Positions 1-9,559 of a DNA stretch of 64,000 nucleotides are shown piece after piece (positions within the stretch are counted from its first letter, which is position 1; each line of letters opens with the position of its first letter). The stretch lies in NCBI GenBank assembly GCA_038237435.1, contig JBBRYT010000004.1, positions 185,746-249,745 of the forward strand, written 5' to 3'. This stretch comes from JACCTI01 sp038237435 (GTDB taxonomy: Bacteria; Verrucomicrobiota; Verrucomicrobiia; Chthoniobacterales; UBA10450). The position numbers and the translations under genes were made by a program. A model generated the notes under the pieces. That model was not told where the DNA came from, did not search any database, and worked only from the letters and a program-made list of their open reading frames with translations.

Positions 1-1757
1 CGGTTATTTCGATTTGGAAATTCCCCCTGAACTTCGCCCAGCAAGCCGCCGCTCTTTCCATCATACAACTATTTGTGCTCGCCATGGGCGCCTATCTGCT
101 CGCACGCGCACGCAACCTTTCCGCGCCAAGCTCACACATGGTCGCGCTCGTTGCGGCCTTGAATGGCTGGATGATTTGCTGGGGCGCGAGCGATTGGTTT
201 GGAGCGGTCGCGGCTTTCGCCTGGCTACCTTGGTCGTGGTGGGCCATGGAAAAAGCGGTGCAGCGCGATGGTCGGCGTTGGCGCGTTCTACTACCGGCGC
301 CTTTCATTTACCTGCTTATAACTGGCGGATTTCCTTACACGATCGGGATGCTTGCGCTCGTCACTGCCTGGCTCGGGTTGCGTAGCTTGGTGACTGAACA
401 CGATTGGTGTGCACCACTTCGCCTAACGAGTGGTTGGCTTCTAGGGCTAGGTCTTTCCGCTCCCGCGTGGATGTCGTTACTCGAATACACTCCCGGCTCG
501 CGAAGATCCGTCGAAAGATTCATTCCGAACCAATGGCTGGTGCCGTTGAAGGCGCTACCCGGTTTCGTGGTCCCTTCCTGGACGGTAAACTGGCATCAGT
601 TTGAAGCCAAGATCGGGTCGCATCACGCGATTGAGTTGGCCTGTGGGCTCGCCCCAATTGTTATTCTGATTGCCGTCGCCTGCACGATACCGAAACGACT
701 GGCGTCGAAATTGTGCTGGGAACTAGGCCTGCTGGGCGTTGTTCTTGTTCTTTGTCTGCTCCCAACGCCGGGAATTTTTCGATTCAGTTTCCGTTGGCTG
801 GCCCTTTTTCATCTTGTCCTAGCCCTGACCGCCGCGGAAGCGTACCGCCTTTGGCCAAAAGGACTCGTTAGGTCACCGAAAATATCCTTATTGCTTCCGA
901 TTGTAACCTTTGTCGCTCTACTCACGACTTACCTGCGCTTGGATCCACATGCGCCCCTCGCACATTATTTTTTCACAGAAAACCTAAAGTCGCCCGTTCC
1001 GCTCGATCCTAATCGTCTCTACCTAAGTCTTTATCCGGCGCCGCAATCCTGGTATCGGGCCGACATGACCGGCGTGCCCTTCGGCAATGTCGTTAGGCCC
1101 GGTAGCACCTCACTCTTTGGCGCAGTGCACGTGGTGAACGGCTATAGCCCGGTCGGGCCGGCCGGTGTGGCGCGGCTCTTCGATTCGGGGACCCATGGCC
1201 ACCTAAACCCGGGGAAGGTCGGCGATATTGTTATGCCCGCGGCTCTTCCAGGTGGTTTATTGGAGAAGTTAGGCATTGATGGTATCATCGTGGCCCGCGA
1301 TTTTCAGTTACCGGCCCAGTTACCTAACGAGTGGAAGCTAGTGCATTCCGAAGCAGAAGGCGACGTCTACGAGCGCGCGGTTGCGATACCGGCCATTCGC
1401 GCACTGCTGGATGAGCGTTATGCGAATGCGACTGTGCAGATAATCGAGAATTCGCGCCATAAAGTTGTCGCTGACGTCTCTTCCACCGATACCATGCGTC
1501 CCGTCCTCATCACTTTTTCTCGTCCCTACTTCCCGGGGTATCACGCAAAGTGGAATGGTGTCGAGCTTCCAGTCAGTTCGCTTGAGGGCCTAACGCCCGC
1601 CGTAGAACTTCTACCGGGTCAAAGCGGTCACCTAGAATTGGTTTACCGTCCGCGCGCTGTTGTCTGGGGCGGAAGCATCACTGCCATCAGTGCAATTGTT
1701 CTAGTTGGGCTTTGGTGGAGATATTCGATTCGATCGCGCGACCTGCTATCTTTGTAA
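1..1757 (+). CDS. YfhO-like polytopic membrane protein, 5' partial
   Basis: The reading frame is open from the left edge, so the N-terminus lies outside the window. About 585 codons are visible. Many hydrophobic segments run through the first two thirds, for example around codons for LAMGAYLLA, GLLGVVLVLCLL and ISLLLPIVTFVALL. A soluble C-terminal part follows, and a last membrane span sits near the end (SITAISAIVLVGLWW). The C-terminal pattern FSRPYFPGYHAKWNG, then LLPGQSGHLELVYRP, is typical of YfhO/GT-C-like membrane proteins, which are linked to glycosylation of envelope polymers in other bacteria. The substrate cannot be told. It sits 4 nt upstream of the M13 peptidase on the same strand. 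Confidence 0.6.
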   Translation, partial: VISIWKFPLNFAQQAAALSIIQLFVLAMGAYLLARARNLSAPSSHMVALVAALNGWMICWGASDWFGAVAAFAWLPWSWWAMEKAVQRDGRRWRVLLPAPFIYLLITGGFPYTIGMLALVTAWLGLRSLVTEHDWCAPLRLTSGWLLGLGLSAPAWMSLLEYTPGSRRSVERFIPNQWLVPLKALPGFVVPSWTVNWHQFEAKIGSHHAIELACGLAPIVILIAVACTIPKRLASKLCWELGLLGVVLVLCLLPTPGIFRFSFRWLALFHLVLALTAAEAYRLWPKGLVRSPKISLLLPIVTFVALLTTYLRLDPHAPLAHYFFTENLKSPVPLDPNRLYLSLYPAPQSWYRADMTGVPFGNVVRPGSTSLFGAVHVVNGYSPVGPAGVARLFDSGTHGHLNPGKVGDIVMPAALPGGLLEKLGIDGIIVARDFQLPAQLPNEWKLVHSEAEGDVYERAVAIPAIRALLDERYANATVQIIENSRHKVVADVSSTDTMRPVLITFSRPYFPGYHAKWNGVELPVSSLEGLTPAVELLPGQSGHLELVYRPRAVVWGGSITAISAIVLVGLWWRYSIRSRDLLSL

Positions 1758-1761
1758 TCTT

Positions 1762-3816
1762 ATGCGGAATATTCCTCTCGCGACAGTCGCGCTAGTAGCG
1801 TTCCTGTCATCCTCCTACGGCGCCGCTAACGACAGCAAAAACGCGCTCGCCACCGCCGATAACTACCTAGATCAATTCGTTGACCGTTCCGTCTCACCGC
1901 GCGACGATTTCTTTCGTTTTGCGGTTGGTAAGTGGCTTAAAGCGCATCCGATTCCGTCTTCGGAAAAGTCGTGGGGAATCTATCAGCTCGTCCAGGACGA
2001 GACCTACAATCGATTGCTTACCGTTAATCAGGAAGCGGCTAACGCCAAGGATGTGCCGCCCGGCAGCAACCAACAAAAGATCGGTGATCTTTGGACTGCC
2101 GGCATGGATACCACGGCCATTGCGCGGCAGGGCTTCAAGCCGATCGCGCCAGAGTTCGATCGCATCGCGGGCGTGCGCGATCGACAAGGTCTGCTCGATA
2201 CTATCGCTCACCTCCAATACATCGGTGTTGACGCGATGTGCTCTCTCTACGTCTTCCAGGATGAGAAGGACAGCGACAAGAACGTGCTGCATCTCTATCA
2301 AGGCGGCCTAGGTCTGCCCAACCGCGATTATTACCTTGATACCGATAAGCGTGCGGTGACGATTCGCGCGGAATACCTCAGGCACGTCACGCGGATGTTC
2401 CGACTTCTGGGTGATGATCCGAGTCGCGCCAAGAGTAACGCCGCTACCGTTATGTCCTTGGAAACCGAGTTAGCTCGTTCTTCGCGAAAACTGGAAGACC
2501 TGCGCGATCCCCAAGCAAACTACAACGCCATGTCCCTGGATGGGCTAGGTGAGCTTGCTCAGTCCATTGACTGGCGCGAGTTTCTCGAACAAGGACACAT
2601 TACCGGCATCGATAACGTGGTCGTAGGTCAACCGGAGTTCTTTCGACAAGTAGAGAAATCCCTCGCAGCGCAATCACTTGATACGTGGAAGACCTATCTC
2701 CGTTGGCAGCTCGCGCATACCTTTGCTGCGCAAGCCGGAGGGCGCTTCGATGACGAGAACTTTAATTTTTTCGGAACGATCTTAAACGGCACGCCCAAGC
2801 AGCGGCCGCGCTTCAAGCGCGTGCTGGATGAAGAAGAAACCTATCTGGGTGACGCGCTTGGGCAGCTGTACGTGGAGCGCTACTTTTCTCCGCAGACAAA
2901 GGAGCGTTACGCCAAACTCACCGACGAGATCTTTGCTACCATGCGCGATCACATTGGCGCGCTCGACTGGATGAGCGACCAGACCAAGGAGCGGGCCTTA
3001 CGTAAGCTCGCTGCCGTTACGAAGAAAGTGGGTTACCCCGAGCATTGGCGCGATTACTCATCCTATCCGGTCGACCGCACGTCATTCCTGATGAATTGCG
3101 TGCGGGGTAACGTCTGGCGGAGCGAATATGGGATCGCCAAGTTGCACAAGCCTGTCGATCGCACCGAATGGAACATGACGCCCCAGACTTATAACGCCTA
3201 CTATAACCCGTCCAACAATGAGATGGTTCTCCCGGCAGCCGTCTTTATCCTCCCAGGCATAGACGATGCGCAGATCGACGACGCAGTCATTTACGGCTAC
3301 GCCGCCGGCACGACGATCGGGCACGAGCTAACGCATGGGTTTGACGACCAGGGCCGCCAGTTCGATGAGCGCGGCAACTTGCAGGATTGGTGGACGAAGG
3401 AAGACGCTGCCGAATTCGTCAAACGGACCGCCGGCATCGTGCAACAATTCAATCAATATATCGCGGTCGATACCTTGCACGTTAATGGTAGTGCTACCCA
3501 AGGCGAGAACGCCGCGGATTTAGGAGGTATCACACTCGCGTGGGATGCCTTCACCAAAACCGATGAGTATAAGAATGGTAAGTCGATCGGCGGCTTCACT
3601 CCGGCTCAACGTTACTTTATAGGTTGGGCCCTTGGCTGGATGAATCAGATCCGTCCGGAAAACATTGCGGTGCAGGTGAAAACCAATGTGCACTCGCCGA
3701 GCTTTCTTCGTGTTACTGGACCGGTCAGTAACATGGTGCCGTTCTACGACGCCTTCGGAGTTAAGCCCGGCGACAAGATGTATCGGGCGGACGACGTTCG
3801 CGTGAAAATTTGGTAA
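1762..3816 (+). CDS. M13 family zinc metallopeptidase (neprilysin/PepO-like)
   Basis: 684 codons, usual for family M13. The ATG at 1762 is chosen because it gives a signal peptide (MRNIPLATVALVAFLSSSYG); the frame is open further upstream but overlaps the previous gene. The gluzincin zinc motif HELTH occurs in GHELTHGFDDQG, and the downstream GENAADLGG supplies the third zinc ligand (ExxxD). The C-terminal end RADDVRVKIW matches the usual FRVW-type terminus of M13 enzymes. Predicted periplasmic or secreted oligopeptidase cleaving short peptides. It converges on the aldo/keto reductase with only 4 nt between stops. Confidence 0.93.
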   Translation: MRNIPLATVALVAFLSSSYGAANDSKNALATADNYLDQFVDRSVSPRDDFFRFAVGKWLKAHPIPSSEKSWGIYQLVQDETYNRLLTVNQEAANAKDVPPGSNQQKIGDLWTAGMDTTAIARQGFKPIAPEFDRIAGVRDRQGLLDTIAHLQYIGVDAMCSLYVFQDEKDSDKNVLHLYQGGLGLPNRDYYLDTDKRAVTIRAEYLRHVTRMFRLLGDDPSRAKSNAATVMSLETELARSSRKLEDLRDPQANYNAMSLDGLGELAQSIDWREFLEQGHITGIDNVVVGQPEFFRQVEKSLAAQSLDTWKTYLRWQLAHTFAAQAGGRFDDENFNFFGTILNGTPKQRPRFKRVLDEEETYLGDALGQLYVERYFSPQTKERYAKLTDEIFATMRDHIGALDWMSDQTKERALRKLAAVTKKVGYPEHWRDYSSYPVDRTSFLMNCVRGNVWRSEYGIAKLHKPVDRTEWNMTPQTYNAYYNPSNNEMVLPAAVFILPGIDDAQIDDAVIYGYAAGTTIGHELTHGFDDQGRQFDERGNLQDWWTKEDAAEFVKRTAGIVQQFNQYIAVDTLHVNGSATQGENAADLGGITLAWDAFTKTDEYKNGKSIGGFTPAQRYFIGWALGWMNQIRPENIAVQVKTNVHSPSFLRVTGPVSNMVPFYDAFGVKPGDKMYRADDVRVKIW

Positions 3817-3820
3817 CAGC

Positions 3821-4780
3821 TTAACTAGCCGACCCGCTAAGTGTCTTCAACTCCTCCGGAGTCAGTTGCAGCTTTCCAGCCGCAACATTCTCTTCGAGAT
3901 GCGCGACGGATGATGTCCCAGGGATCGGCAGCATAACCGGCGAGCGCGCCAGCAGCCAGGCGATTGCTACCTGGTAAACGCTAACACCATGCGCCTTTGC
4001 CACCGCTTCTACCGCGCGATCGTTTAACGACCTTCCGCCGCCGACCGGCGACCAGGGCATGAAGCCTAGTCCTTCCTTCTCGCAATACTTGAGCGCGTTT
4101 TCCCATCGCCGGTTACCAACGTTATACTGGTTCTGCACCGTGACGATCGGCAGGACCTTACGCGCTCGCGCAATTTCTTCTGGACCTACTTCGGATAACC
4201 CAAGATGGCGAATCTTTCCCGCCTCCTGCATCTTCTTTAAAGCTCCGAGCGATTCTTCCATCGGCACTTTCGGATCGACCCGATGTAGTTGGTAAAGATC
4301 GATTCGTTCCAGCCGGAGGCGCTTTAAACTCTTCTCCACACATTGCGTGAGGTATTCGGGCCGGCCATTCGGCACCCACTGGCCGGGACCAGGTCGCGTG
4401 TTACCGCCCTTTGTTGCGATGACCAGGCCTTTCGGGTAAGGATGCAGTGCTTCCGCGATAAGTAGCTCACTTGTTTCCGGCCCATAGGCATCTGCGGTAT
4501 CAATCAAGTCCACGCCTAGCTCGACTGTTCGCTTAAGAACTCTTTTCGCTTCTTCGCGGTCTTTTGGCCAACCCCACACTCCATCACCGGTGATGCGCAT
4601 CGCACCAAACCCCAGTCGGTTGACCGAAAGATCGCCGCCGATTGTGAACATCGCATTACCTTCCTTAGTTGTGGCCGTAGCTGCGTGAAGAAGTTTCGAT
4701 CCGCCCGCGAGCACTGCCGCTCCGCCGCCGATCGTCAACTTTACAAATCTACGCCGCGTCACATTCGCTTCGTGGTTCAT
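3821..4780 (-). CDS. Aldo/keto reductase with twin-arginine leader
   Basis: 319 codons from the ATG at 4780, which has a purine-rich AAGG ribosome site just upstream; the frame extends ten codons further. The leader has the twin-arginine pattern TRRRFVKL followed by a hydrophobic stretch, so export as a folded protein by Tat is likely. The body is a (beta/alpha)8 aldo/keto reductase: NRLGFGAMRI, the active-site DLIDTADAYG, the lysine in VIATKGG, the histidine in LYQLHRVD, and the C-terminal NADPH-binding IPGTSSVAHLEEN. Physiological substrate unknown. Exported members of this family are common, and cofactor may be loaded before export. Confidence 0.88.
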   Translation of the reverse strand: MNHEANVTRRRFVKLTIGGGAAVLAGGSKLLHAATATTKEGNAMFTIGGDLSVNRLGFGAMRITGDGVWGWPKDREEAKRVLKRTVELGVDLIDTADAYGPETSELLIAEALHPYPKGLVIATKGGNTRPGPGQWVPNGRPEYLTQCVEKSLKRLRLERIDLYQLHRVDPKVPMEESLGALKKMQEAGKIRHLGLSEVGPEEIARARKVLPIVTVQNQYNVGNRRWENALKYCEKEGLGFMPWSPVGGGRSLNDRAVEAVAKAHGVSVYQVAIAWLLARSPVMLPIPGTSSVAHLEENVAAGKLQLTPEELKTLSGSAS

Positions 4781-4848
4781 GCCCTTACGTTGATCCTTAA
4801 GGGTGGCCAACGCAAGCAGGCACCGAGCTAGCTTGTGCCTATTCTCCC

Positions 4849-7743
4849 CTACTGGACAAAAATGACGTGGTAGAAGGCGTGCGTTAGTCCGGTAATCACG
4901 CCAAAGTCGTGGAACTGCTCAGTATCGTTACCAGTAGCAGTATGGTCCGGGCTGCCGGGAAGCGTCTGCCATTGCATGTCGGTCAGATTGAGCTTGCGTT
5001 CGATGCGGTAGATCTTGCCCTTCACCACTTCGACCCCGACTGACAGATCGATATGATTTTGTGTGACGCTAATCAGGTTAAGCAGGCTGCCGTTATACTC
5101 GTAAGAGCCGATGTCGCTTCGCCCAGTGCGCAGGTAACCGCGCTGGTCGCGATGCGGTGCGATCGTGTCGCTGCTGGCGTTGATCGCGGGGCTGTTCGAG
5201 GTGAGCGTAAAAGTATCGGTCGGTCCACCGGTGTTAGAAGGCGGTCCGAGGACACCGGCATTCAACACGTTGGCGTCGGTGCCTTTCATATCTCCGGTGG
5301 CGGTAAAGCCAGTGCTATGATCGCCAGTACCTAACAAGTTGTAGCCGTCGGAGGTAAAGGCGCCATCGACATCCGCGCCCCCGCCGCCGTTAGCGACGTT
5401 ATTAGCACTGATGGTAGTCTTTACATTAGCAGTGCCGCCGCTCAGGTTAGTGATACCGCCGCCAGCTACACCGGCGGCGCCATTGCCGGCACTGCCAGTG
5501 CCACCGGTGCTGTTACCACCGTTGTTGCTACTAATGGTGCAGGCAGTCATGATTAAGGTTGCGGCGTTGCCGACCGCGCCGCCGTCACCATTACCTCCAT
5601 TTCCACCACTAGCGAGGCTGCCTCCGTTACCACCGTTTCCGCCTCTGGCGGTATTGTTGTAAAAGGTGCAGTTCGTTAGCTTGGCGATACCGCTGGAATT
5701 GTTGAGAGTATTAAAGACCGCGCCTCCCTGGCCGGCGCCGCCGTTGCCGCCGCGCTGTCGCGGAAACCCGCCGATACCGTTACCTCCGGTAGCCATGTTA
5801 CTGCTGGAGAAGGTGCAACCACTTAGGGTTAAAGCACCTTCGCTATAAATAGCTCCGCCTTGTCCCTTGCCGCCAGGAGATCCGTTACCAAAGCCGTTGC
5901 CTCCAAGGACGGTATTTCCGGTGAAGGCGCAGTCGGTCACAATCAAGTTCGAGGTACGGCCGTTATAGATTCCACCGCCTTGGGCGGCTACCCCGGCCGT
6001 CCCGGCGACGCGACCATTCTCAATCGTTAGTCCCGAGATTGTGGGACCGCCATTGTCGGCAAAGTCGAGAACGCGAGTAACCGAATTCCCGTTGATCGCC
6101 AGGGTGCGCGCCCCGGGGCCGACGATCGCGAGGCTGTGAGTAACTTCCAGTTCTCCATCGGTAAGAGTGAGTGTGCCGGTAACTCCTCCACCAAACATGA
6201 TGGTCTTGCCGAGAGAGTCATTAGATCGATGAATCGCCTCGCGTAAGGTGCAGTCGCTTCCACCGCAGATCTTATCATTGTGGTCGCTTAAGCTATTCAC
6301 GACCAGGATCAAGCCGGCTTGGAGCGAATCATTTTCTTCAAAGGCGCCAATGTCGCTGCCATCACCGTTGGTAGCACTGGGGTAGCCAGGCATATCGACC
6401 GGGCGCGGGTTACCGCGTTGATCGGTCGTTAGGCCAAGGCTCTTACCTTTGTCAATCGCGGGGCTGTTACTAGTTAGCGCGAGGGTTTGGGTAGGTCCGC
6501 CGTTATCCTGCAAGCCCGCCGGGTCGAGAAGCGGATCAGTGTTAACCTGATCGCCGGTGGCATTGAAAACTCCGAGGCCCATGTCATCCACGAGATTGTA
6601 ACCCTGCGAGGCTAAGGCAACATTGAGCCCGTTGCGTCCGATGGTCGCGGTGGAACCCCCTTTGGCGATGATGCAATTACCTACCTGCAGATTGGCGCTA
6701 GAAGCCGAGGTAGCTTCGAAATAGAGATCGCCACTAGGAGAATAGTTCTGGAAAAAGGTGCATGCGGTTAGGGCAAGCGACGAGAACCTCGTCTGGGAGC
6801 TGTGATAGATCGCACCGCCCCTGCCTTGGAATTGACTGTTTAATGGGCCTATGTTGTTACCATAGAAGGTGCAGTTTTGCACCGACGCCGTCCCATCGGT
6901 ATTGTTGAGCGCGCCTCCATCGTATGTAACGCTGTTATTCACGAAGGTCGAACCGTAAACGATGAGTGAGCCGGCATTGTAGATGGCGCCGCCATAATCG
7001 GTCTCACGTGTGTTCGCGCTGAAAGTAGAGTTACTTACCGTGGCGGTGCCGTGGGACGTGGCGGTTCCGTTGTTATAGATGCCGCCGCCGTACCTACTGG
7101 CATTGTCATTGAAGGTGCTATTGGTCACGGTCAGCGTGCCGGTATCGTTAAAGACAGTTCCTTTCTGGCTGTAGTTGTTGGTAAAGCTGCAGGTGTCGAT
7201 GATCAAGGTCCCGGAATCATTCGAGATTCCGCCGCCGCCCACACTAGCGCCGCCGCTAACGCTGACAGCGTCCCCGTTAGTGAAAGTACAGTTCAACACT
7301 TTCAGGGTATGGTCGGTGTTCTTGATGATCCCGCCGTTGTTATTGTAGGCGAATCCGTTGTTGAAGTTTATCTGAGACAGGACCGTGTTGCAGTGGACGA
7401 GAAAGACGCGAAAAACGTCATTAAAGTTACTAGAATCGTAAATGGTCGCGCCGTTGCCGTTAATCGTGATGCTGTGTCCGGCATCGTCATTCAGGACGGG
7501 CAGTCCATTGCCCCCATCGGCGCCAGTATTATCAGCCGACTGAATATTATAGCTGCCACCGCTGGCCAGGTTGATCGTGTCATCCTGGCCATTGCTTCCG
7601 GCGGTGGTGATAGCGCTTACTAAGGCGCCAAGGTCGCCGTTCGCGATGTTAAAGATAGCCGCGCTCGAGCTATGGCTAGCGAACAGCAGCGCGAGGCCGA
7701 GGAGGCAATATGTTAGGCTCTTTTGCGAGGTTTCTGGAGAGAT
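4849..7743 (-). CDS. Secreted right-handed beta-helix protein with CSLREA and anchor-Q type repeats; no canonical start codon
   Basis: A long stop-free frame. The first ATG/GTG/TTG is the GTG at 7299 (816 codons to the stop), but the frame continues upstream to a TAG near 7775. It encodes a plausible signal peptide (YCLLGLALLFASHSSSAA) followed by FNIANGDLGALVSAI and more beta-helix sequence. The true product therefore probably begins near 7743 (an ATC) or its start codon has been lost. The body is rich in CTF and STF rungs with GGAI and GGGIYN turns. It has a CSLREA-like motif (CTLREAIHRSND), two choice-of-anchor-Q style motifs (SPAIDKG..DQRGNPR; SPAINAS..DQRG) and a C-terminal beta domain. 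Predicted surface or secreted structural or adhesive protein. Confidence 0.75.
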   Translation of the reverse strand: MSPETSQKSLTYCLLGLALLFASHSSSAAIFNIANGDLGALVSAITTAGSNGQDDTINLASGGSYNIQSADNTGADGGNGLPVLNDDAGHSITINGNGATIYDSSNFNDVFRVFLVHCNTVLSQINFNNGFAYNNNGGIIKNTDHTLKVLNCTFTNGDAVSVSGGASVGGGGISNDSGTLIIDTCSFTNNYSQKGTVFNDTGTLTVTNSTFNDNASRYGGGIYNNGTATSHGTATVSNSTFSANTRETDYGGAIYNAGSLIVYGSTFVNNSVTYDGGALNNTDGTASVQNCTFYGNNIGPLNSQFQGRGGAIYHSSQTRFSSLALTACTFFQNYSPSGDLYFEATSASSANLQVGNCIIAKGGSTATIGRNGLNVALASQGYNLVDDMGLGVFNATGDQVNTDPLLDPAGLQDNGGPTQTLALTSNSPAIDKGKSLGLTTDQRGNPRPVDMPGYPSATNGDGSDIGAFEENDSLQAGLILVVNSLSDHNDKICGGSDCTLREAIHRSNDSLGKTIMFGGGVTGTLTLTDGELEVTHSLAIVGPGARTLAINGNSVTRVLDFADNGGPTISGLTIENGRVAGTAGVAAQGGGIYNGRTSNLIVTDCAFTGNTVLGGNGFGNGSPGGKGQGGAIYSEGALTLSGCTFSSSNMATGGNGIGGFPRQRGGNGGAGQGGAVFNTLNNSSGIAKLTNCTFYNNTARGGNGGNGGSLASGGNGGNGDGGAVGNAATLIMTACTISSNNGGNSTGGTGSAGNGAAGVAGGGITNLSGGTANVKTTISANNVANGGGGADVDGAFTSDGYNLLGTGDHSTGFTATGDMKGTDANVLNAGVLGPPSNTGGPTDTFTLTSNSPAINASSDTIAPHRDQRGYLRTGRSDIGSYEYNGSLLNLISVTQNHIDLSVGVEVVKGKIYRIERKLNLTDMQWQTLPGSPDHTATGNDTEQFHDFGVITGLTHAFYHVIFVQ

Positions 7744-7816
7744 GGCCTGCTTGTTAACAGAAAAGTGTGGGTACTACAAGGTTGAAAGAGCGGGGGAGTA
7801 AGCTAAAACCGCGTAC

Positions 7817-7848
7817 AGCAAAACGGGCCGACCAAAAAAGCCGGCCCG
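7817..7848 (-). terminator. Candidate Rho-independent terminator of the small secreted protein gene
   Basis: On the minus strand a 7-bp GC stem (CGGGCCG paired with CGGCCCG, at 7842-7848 and 7824-7830) is followed by TTTT. The loop is 11 nt and itself T-rich. It lies about 50 nt beyond the stop of the gene at 7901-8230. The short U-tail makes it a moderate call. Confidence 0.45.
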
Positions 7849-7900
7849 CCGCATTGACTGAGCAAAAAGTCCTTAAAGGCTTAAGAGCCCAGCGTAATGA

Positions 7901-8230
7901 TCAATCCTCGTCGAGAATAACGCGATCGACCATCATGTTGTCGCCTTCGCCCATGTAATGAACATGAACTGGAATGCCAACTTTGATCCGTGTCTTGACC
8001 GTTGTTTCATCGAGTTCTTTCCCACTCTTGGTCACATACACGACCTTCTTACCGAAGTGGTAATGTCGCGGACCGCTCGATTCCTTCAGGACGATGGCGC
8101 TACCCGGAGTGAATTCCGTGATCGTGCCGCCGCCTTCGGTGGTCGTGGTGGTGGTAGTTGTGCTCGCTGTTTGAGCCCAGGCAAACGGCGCCGCCGCTGC
8201 CAATGTGATGCTAAGTAATAGCTTCTTCAT
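7901..8230 (-). CDS. Small secreted protein of unknown function, threonine-rich
   Basis: 109 codons. A clear signal peptide (MKKLLLSITLAAAAPFAWA) is followed by a run of threonines and glycines (codons about 22-37) and a compact C-terminal domain. That domain contains HYHFGKKVVYVTKSGKELD and IPVHVHYMGEGDNMMVDRV, and looks like a small beta-barrel or SH3-like fold. The family is not recognised. The start is well placed behind a pyrimidine-rich leader. It stands alone between the beta-helix gene and the flavoprotein gene, all on the minus strand. Confidence 0.75.
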   Translation of the reverse strand: MKKLLLSITLAAAAPFAWAQTASTTTTTTTTEGGGTITEFTPGSAIVLKESSGPRHYHFGKKVVYVTKSGKELDETTVKTRIKVGIPVHVHYMGEGDNMMVDRVILDED

Positions 8231-8356
8231 TTAGTCTTCCTTTCGGTTGATTTTTCAAGGTCCGACGCAAGGCGTCGGCAGTTTATTCAACCAGCGCGAT
8301 TGCGCTCCCCTACAATATGATTGGCAAGGGCAGGGCGAAGCGGGCCGTCTCAATTC

Positions 8357-9502
8357 TTAATAGACGTCGCGCTTGTAACGCTTGTCGGCTTTGAGCTTCT
8401 CCATGTATTCGCCTGCTTCGTCCGGATTTTTGCCGCCTTCTTTTTCAATAATTTTACGGAGCGCGGCGTCGACATCTTTCGCCATTCGCTTGGCATCGCC
8501 GCAGACAAAAAAGTGGGCCCCTTCGGCATCGATCCATCTCCAAAGTTCGCCCGCGTTTTCCAGCATCCGATGTTGCACATAAATCTTATGCTCCTGGTCG
8601 CGGGAGAAGGCGCAATCAATCCTCGTTAAGTATCCGTCGTTTTTCAGTTGGTCGAAGTCGTCCTTGTAGAAGTAATCGCATTTCTCTTGTTGCGAACCGA
8701 AGAAGAGCCAGGACTTACCTTTAGCTCCGGTAGCTCTGCGTTCCTGCAGAAAGGCGCGAAAAGGCGCGATGCCTGTGCCAGGACCTACCATGATCATAGG
8801 TGTCTGCGGATCTTCCGGCATGCGGAACTTCGAGCTAGTCGGGTAAACGGGCACCGGAGAATTTTCCGCGCGCTCGGCGATGAAAGTAGAACACACACCT
8901 TTGCGTTCTCGCCCATGACTCTCGTAGCGCACCACATCTATGATGAAATGCACCTGGTCAGGAAAAGCTTTCAGGCTGGAGGCGATGGAGTAAAGCCGCG
9001 GCTGCAGTTTCGAAAGCAGACCAACGAATTCTTCCGGCGCGAAACGGATCGAGCGATGTTCGTGCAGAAAGTCGATCACCTCCATGCCCCAAAGATAGTT
9101 ATCCAGGTCGGCCTTCCGTTCCGCTTGCATCAGTTCGTTGAGCAACGGCGCGCCGGAAGCGCGTTGCGCGATAGCCTTGAGGAACTTCGGCGTCGCCTGC
9201 GTGATGCTGTATTGACGAAACAAAGCTTCGCGTAACGCAACGGTTTGACCTTTGCTCGTGCTGGGCACGATCTCATCGCCCTTCGCGCCTAACGACTGGA
9301 TAATTTCATCGACCAAGCCCGGATTGTTGCTTGGGTAAATCGCCATCGAATCCCCGACTTCATAACCCAAGCCCCAGTCTGTCAAATCCACTTCGAAGTG
9401 GCGCGTGTCTTTCTGCGAACCGGGATTGAGTCGGCGATTGACGAGCAGTTTGCCAGGGAAAGGATTTGCACGTGTGTAAGGCGAGGCAATGTCGGCTGGC
9501 AT
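8357..9502 (-). CDS. CysJ-type NADPH flavoprotein reductase lacking the flavodoxin domain
   Basis: 381 codons. The order is an FAD-binding cytochrome P450 reductase/CysJ-type domain (FAD motif RLYSIASS), then an NADPH-binding ferredoxin-reductase domain (GPGTGIAPFRAF, WLFFGSQQE, FVCGDAKRMAKDV), ending in RYKRDVY as in sulfite reductase flavoprotein alpha subunits. The N-terminal FMN/flavodoxin domain of a full-length CysJ (about 600 residues) is absent; the protein opens directly at the connecting/FAD domain. It should pass electrons from NADPH to a partner, classically sulfite reductase haemoprotein, but no cysI is visible here. The neighbouring cytochrome genes suggest another acceptor is possible. 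Confidence 0.88.
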   Translation of the reverse strand: MPADIASPYTRANPFPGKLLVNRRLNPGSQKDTRHFEVDLTDWGLGYEVGDSMAIYPSNNPGLVDEIIQSLGAKGDEIVPSTSKGQTVALREALFRQYSITQATPKFLKAIAQRASGAPLLNELMQAERKADLDNYLWGMEVIDFLHEHRSIRFAPEEFVGLLSKLQPRLYSIASSLKAFPDQVHFIIDVVRYESHGRERKGVCSTFIAERAENSPVPVYPTSSKFRMPEDPQTPMIMVGPGTGIAPFRAFLQERRATGAKGKSWLFFGSQQEKCDYFYKDDFDQLKNDGYLTRIDCAFSRDQEHKIYVQHRMLENAGELWRWIDAEGAHFFVCGDAKRMAKDVDAALRKIIEKEGGKNPDEAGEYMEKLKADKRYKRDVY

Positions 9503-9559
9503 TTTTTTGGAAAAGCTAAGCGATGAACTTAACGTCCAGCAGTTAGGATGCTAGGGGAA

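Noticed and set aside
5411..5848. Proline/leucine-rich plus-strand frames opposite the beta-helix gene
   Set aside because: Arise from the antisense of Gly/Asn-rich repeats.
8262..8278. Hairpin CCGACGC/GCGTCGG near the end of the CysJ-like gene
   Set aside because: Stem of 7 bp without a T-run in either direction; not called a terminator.
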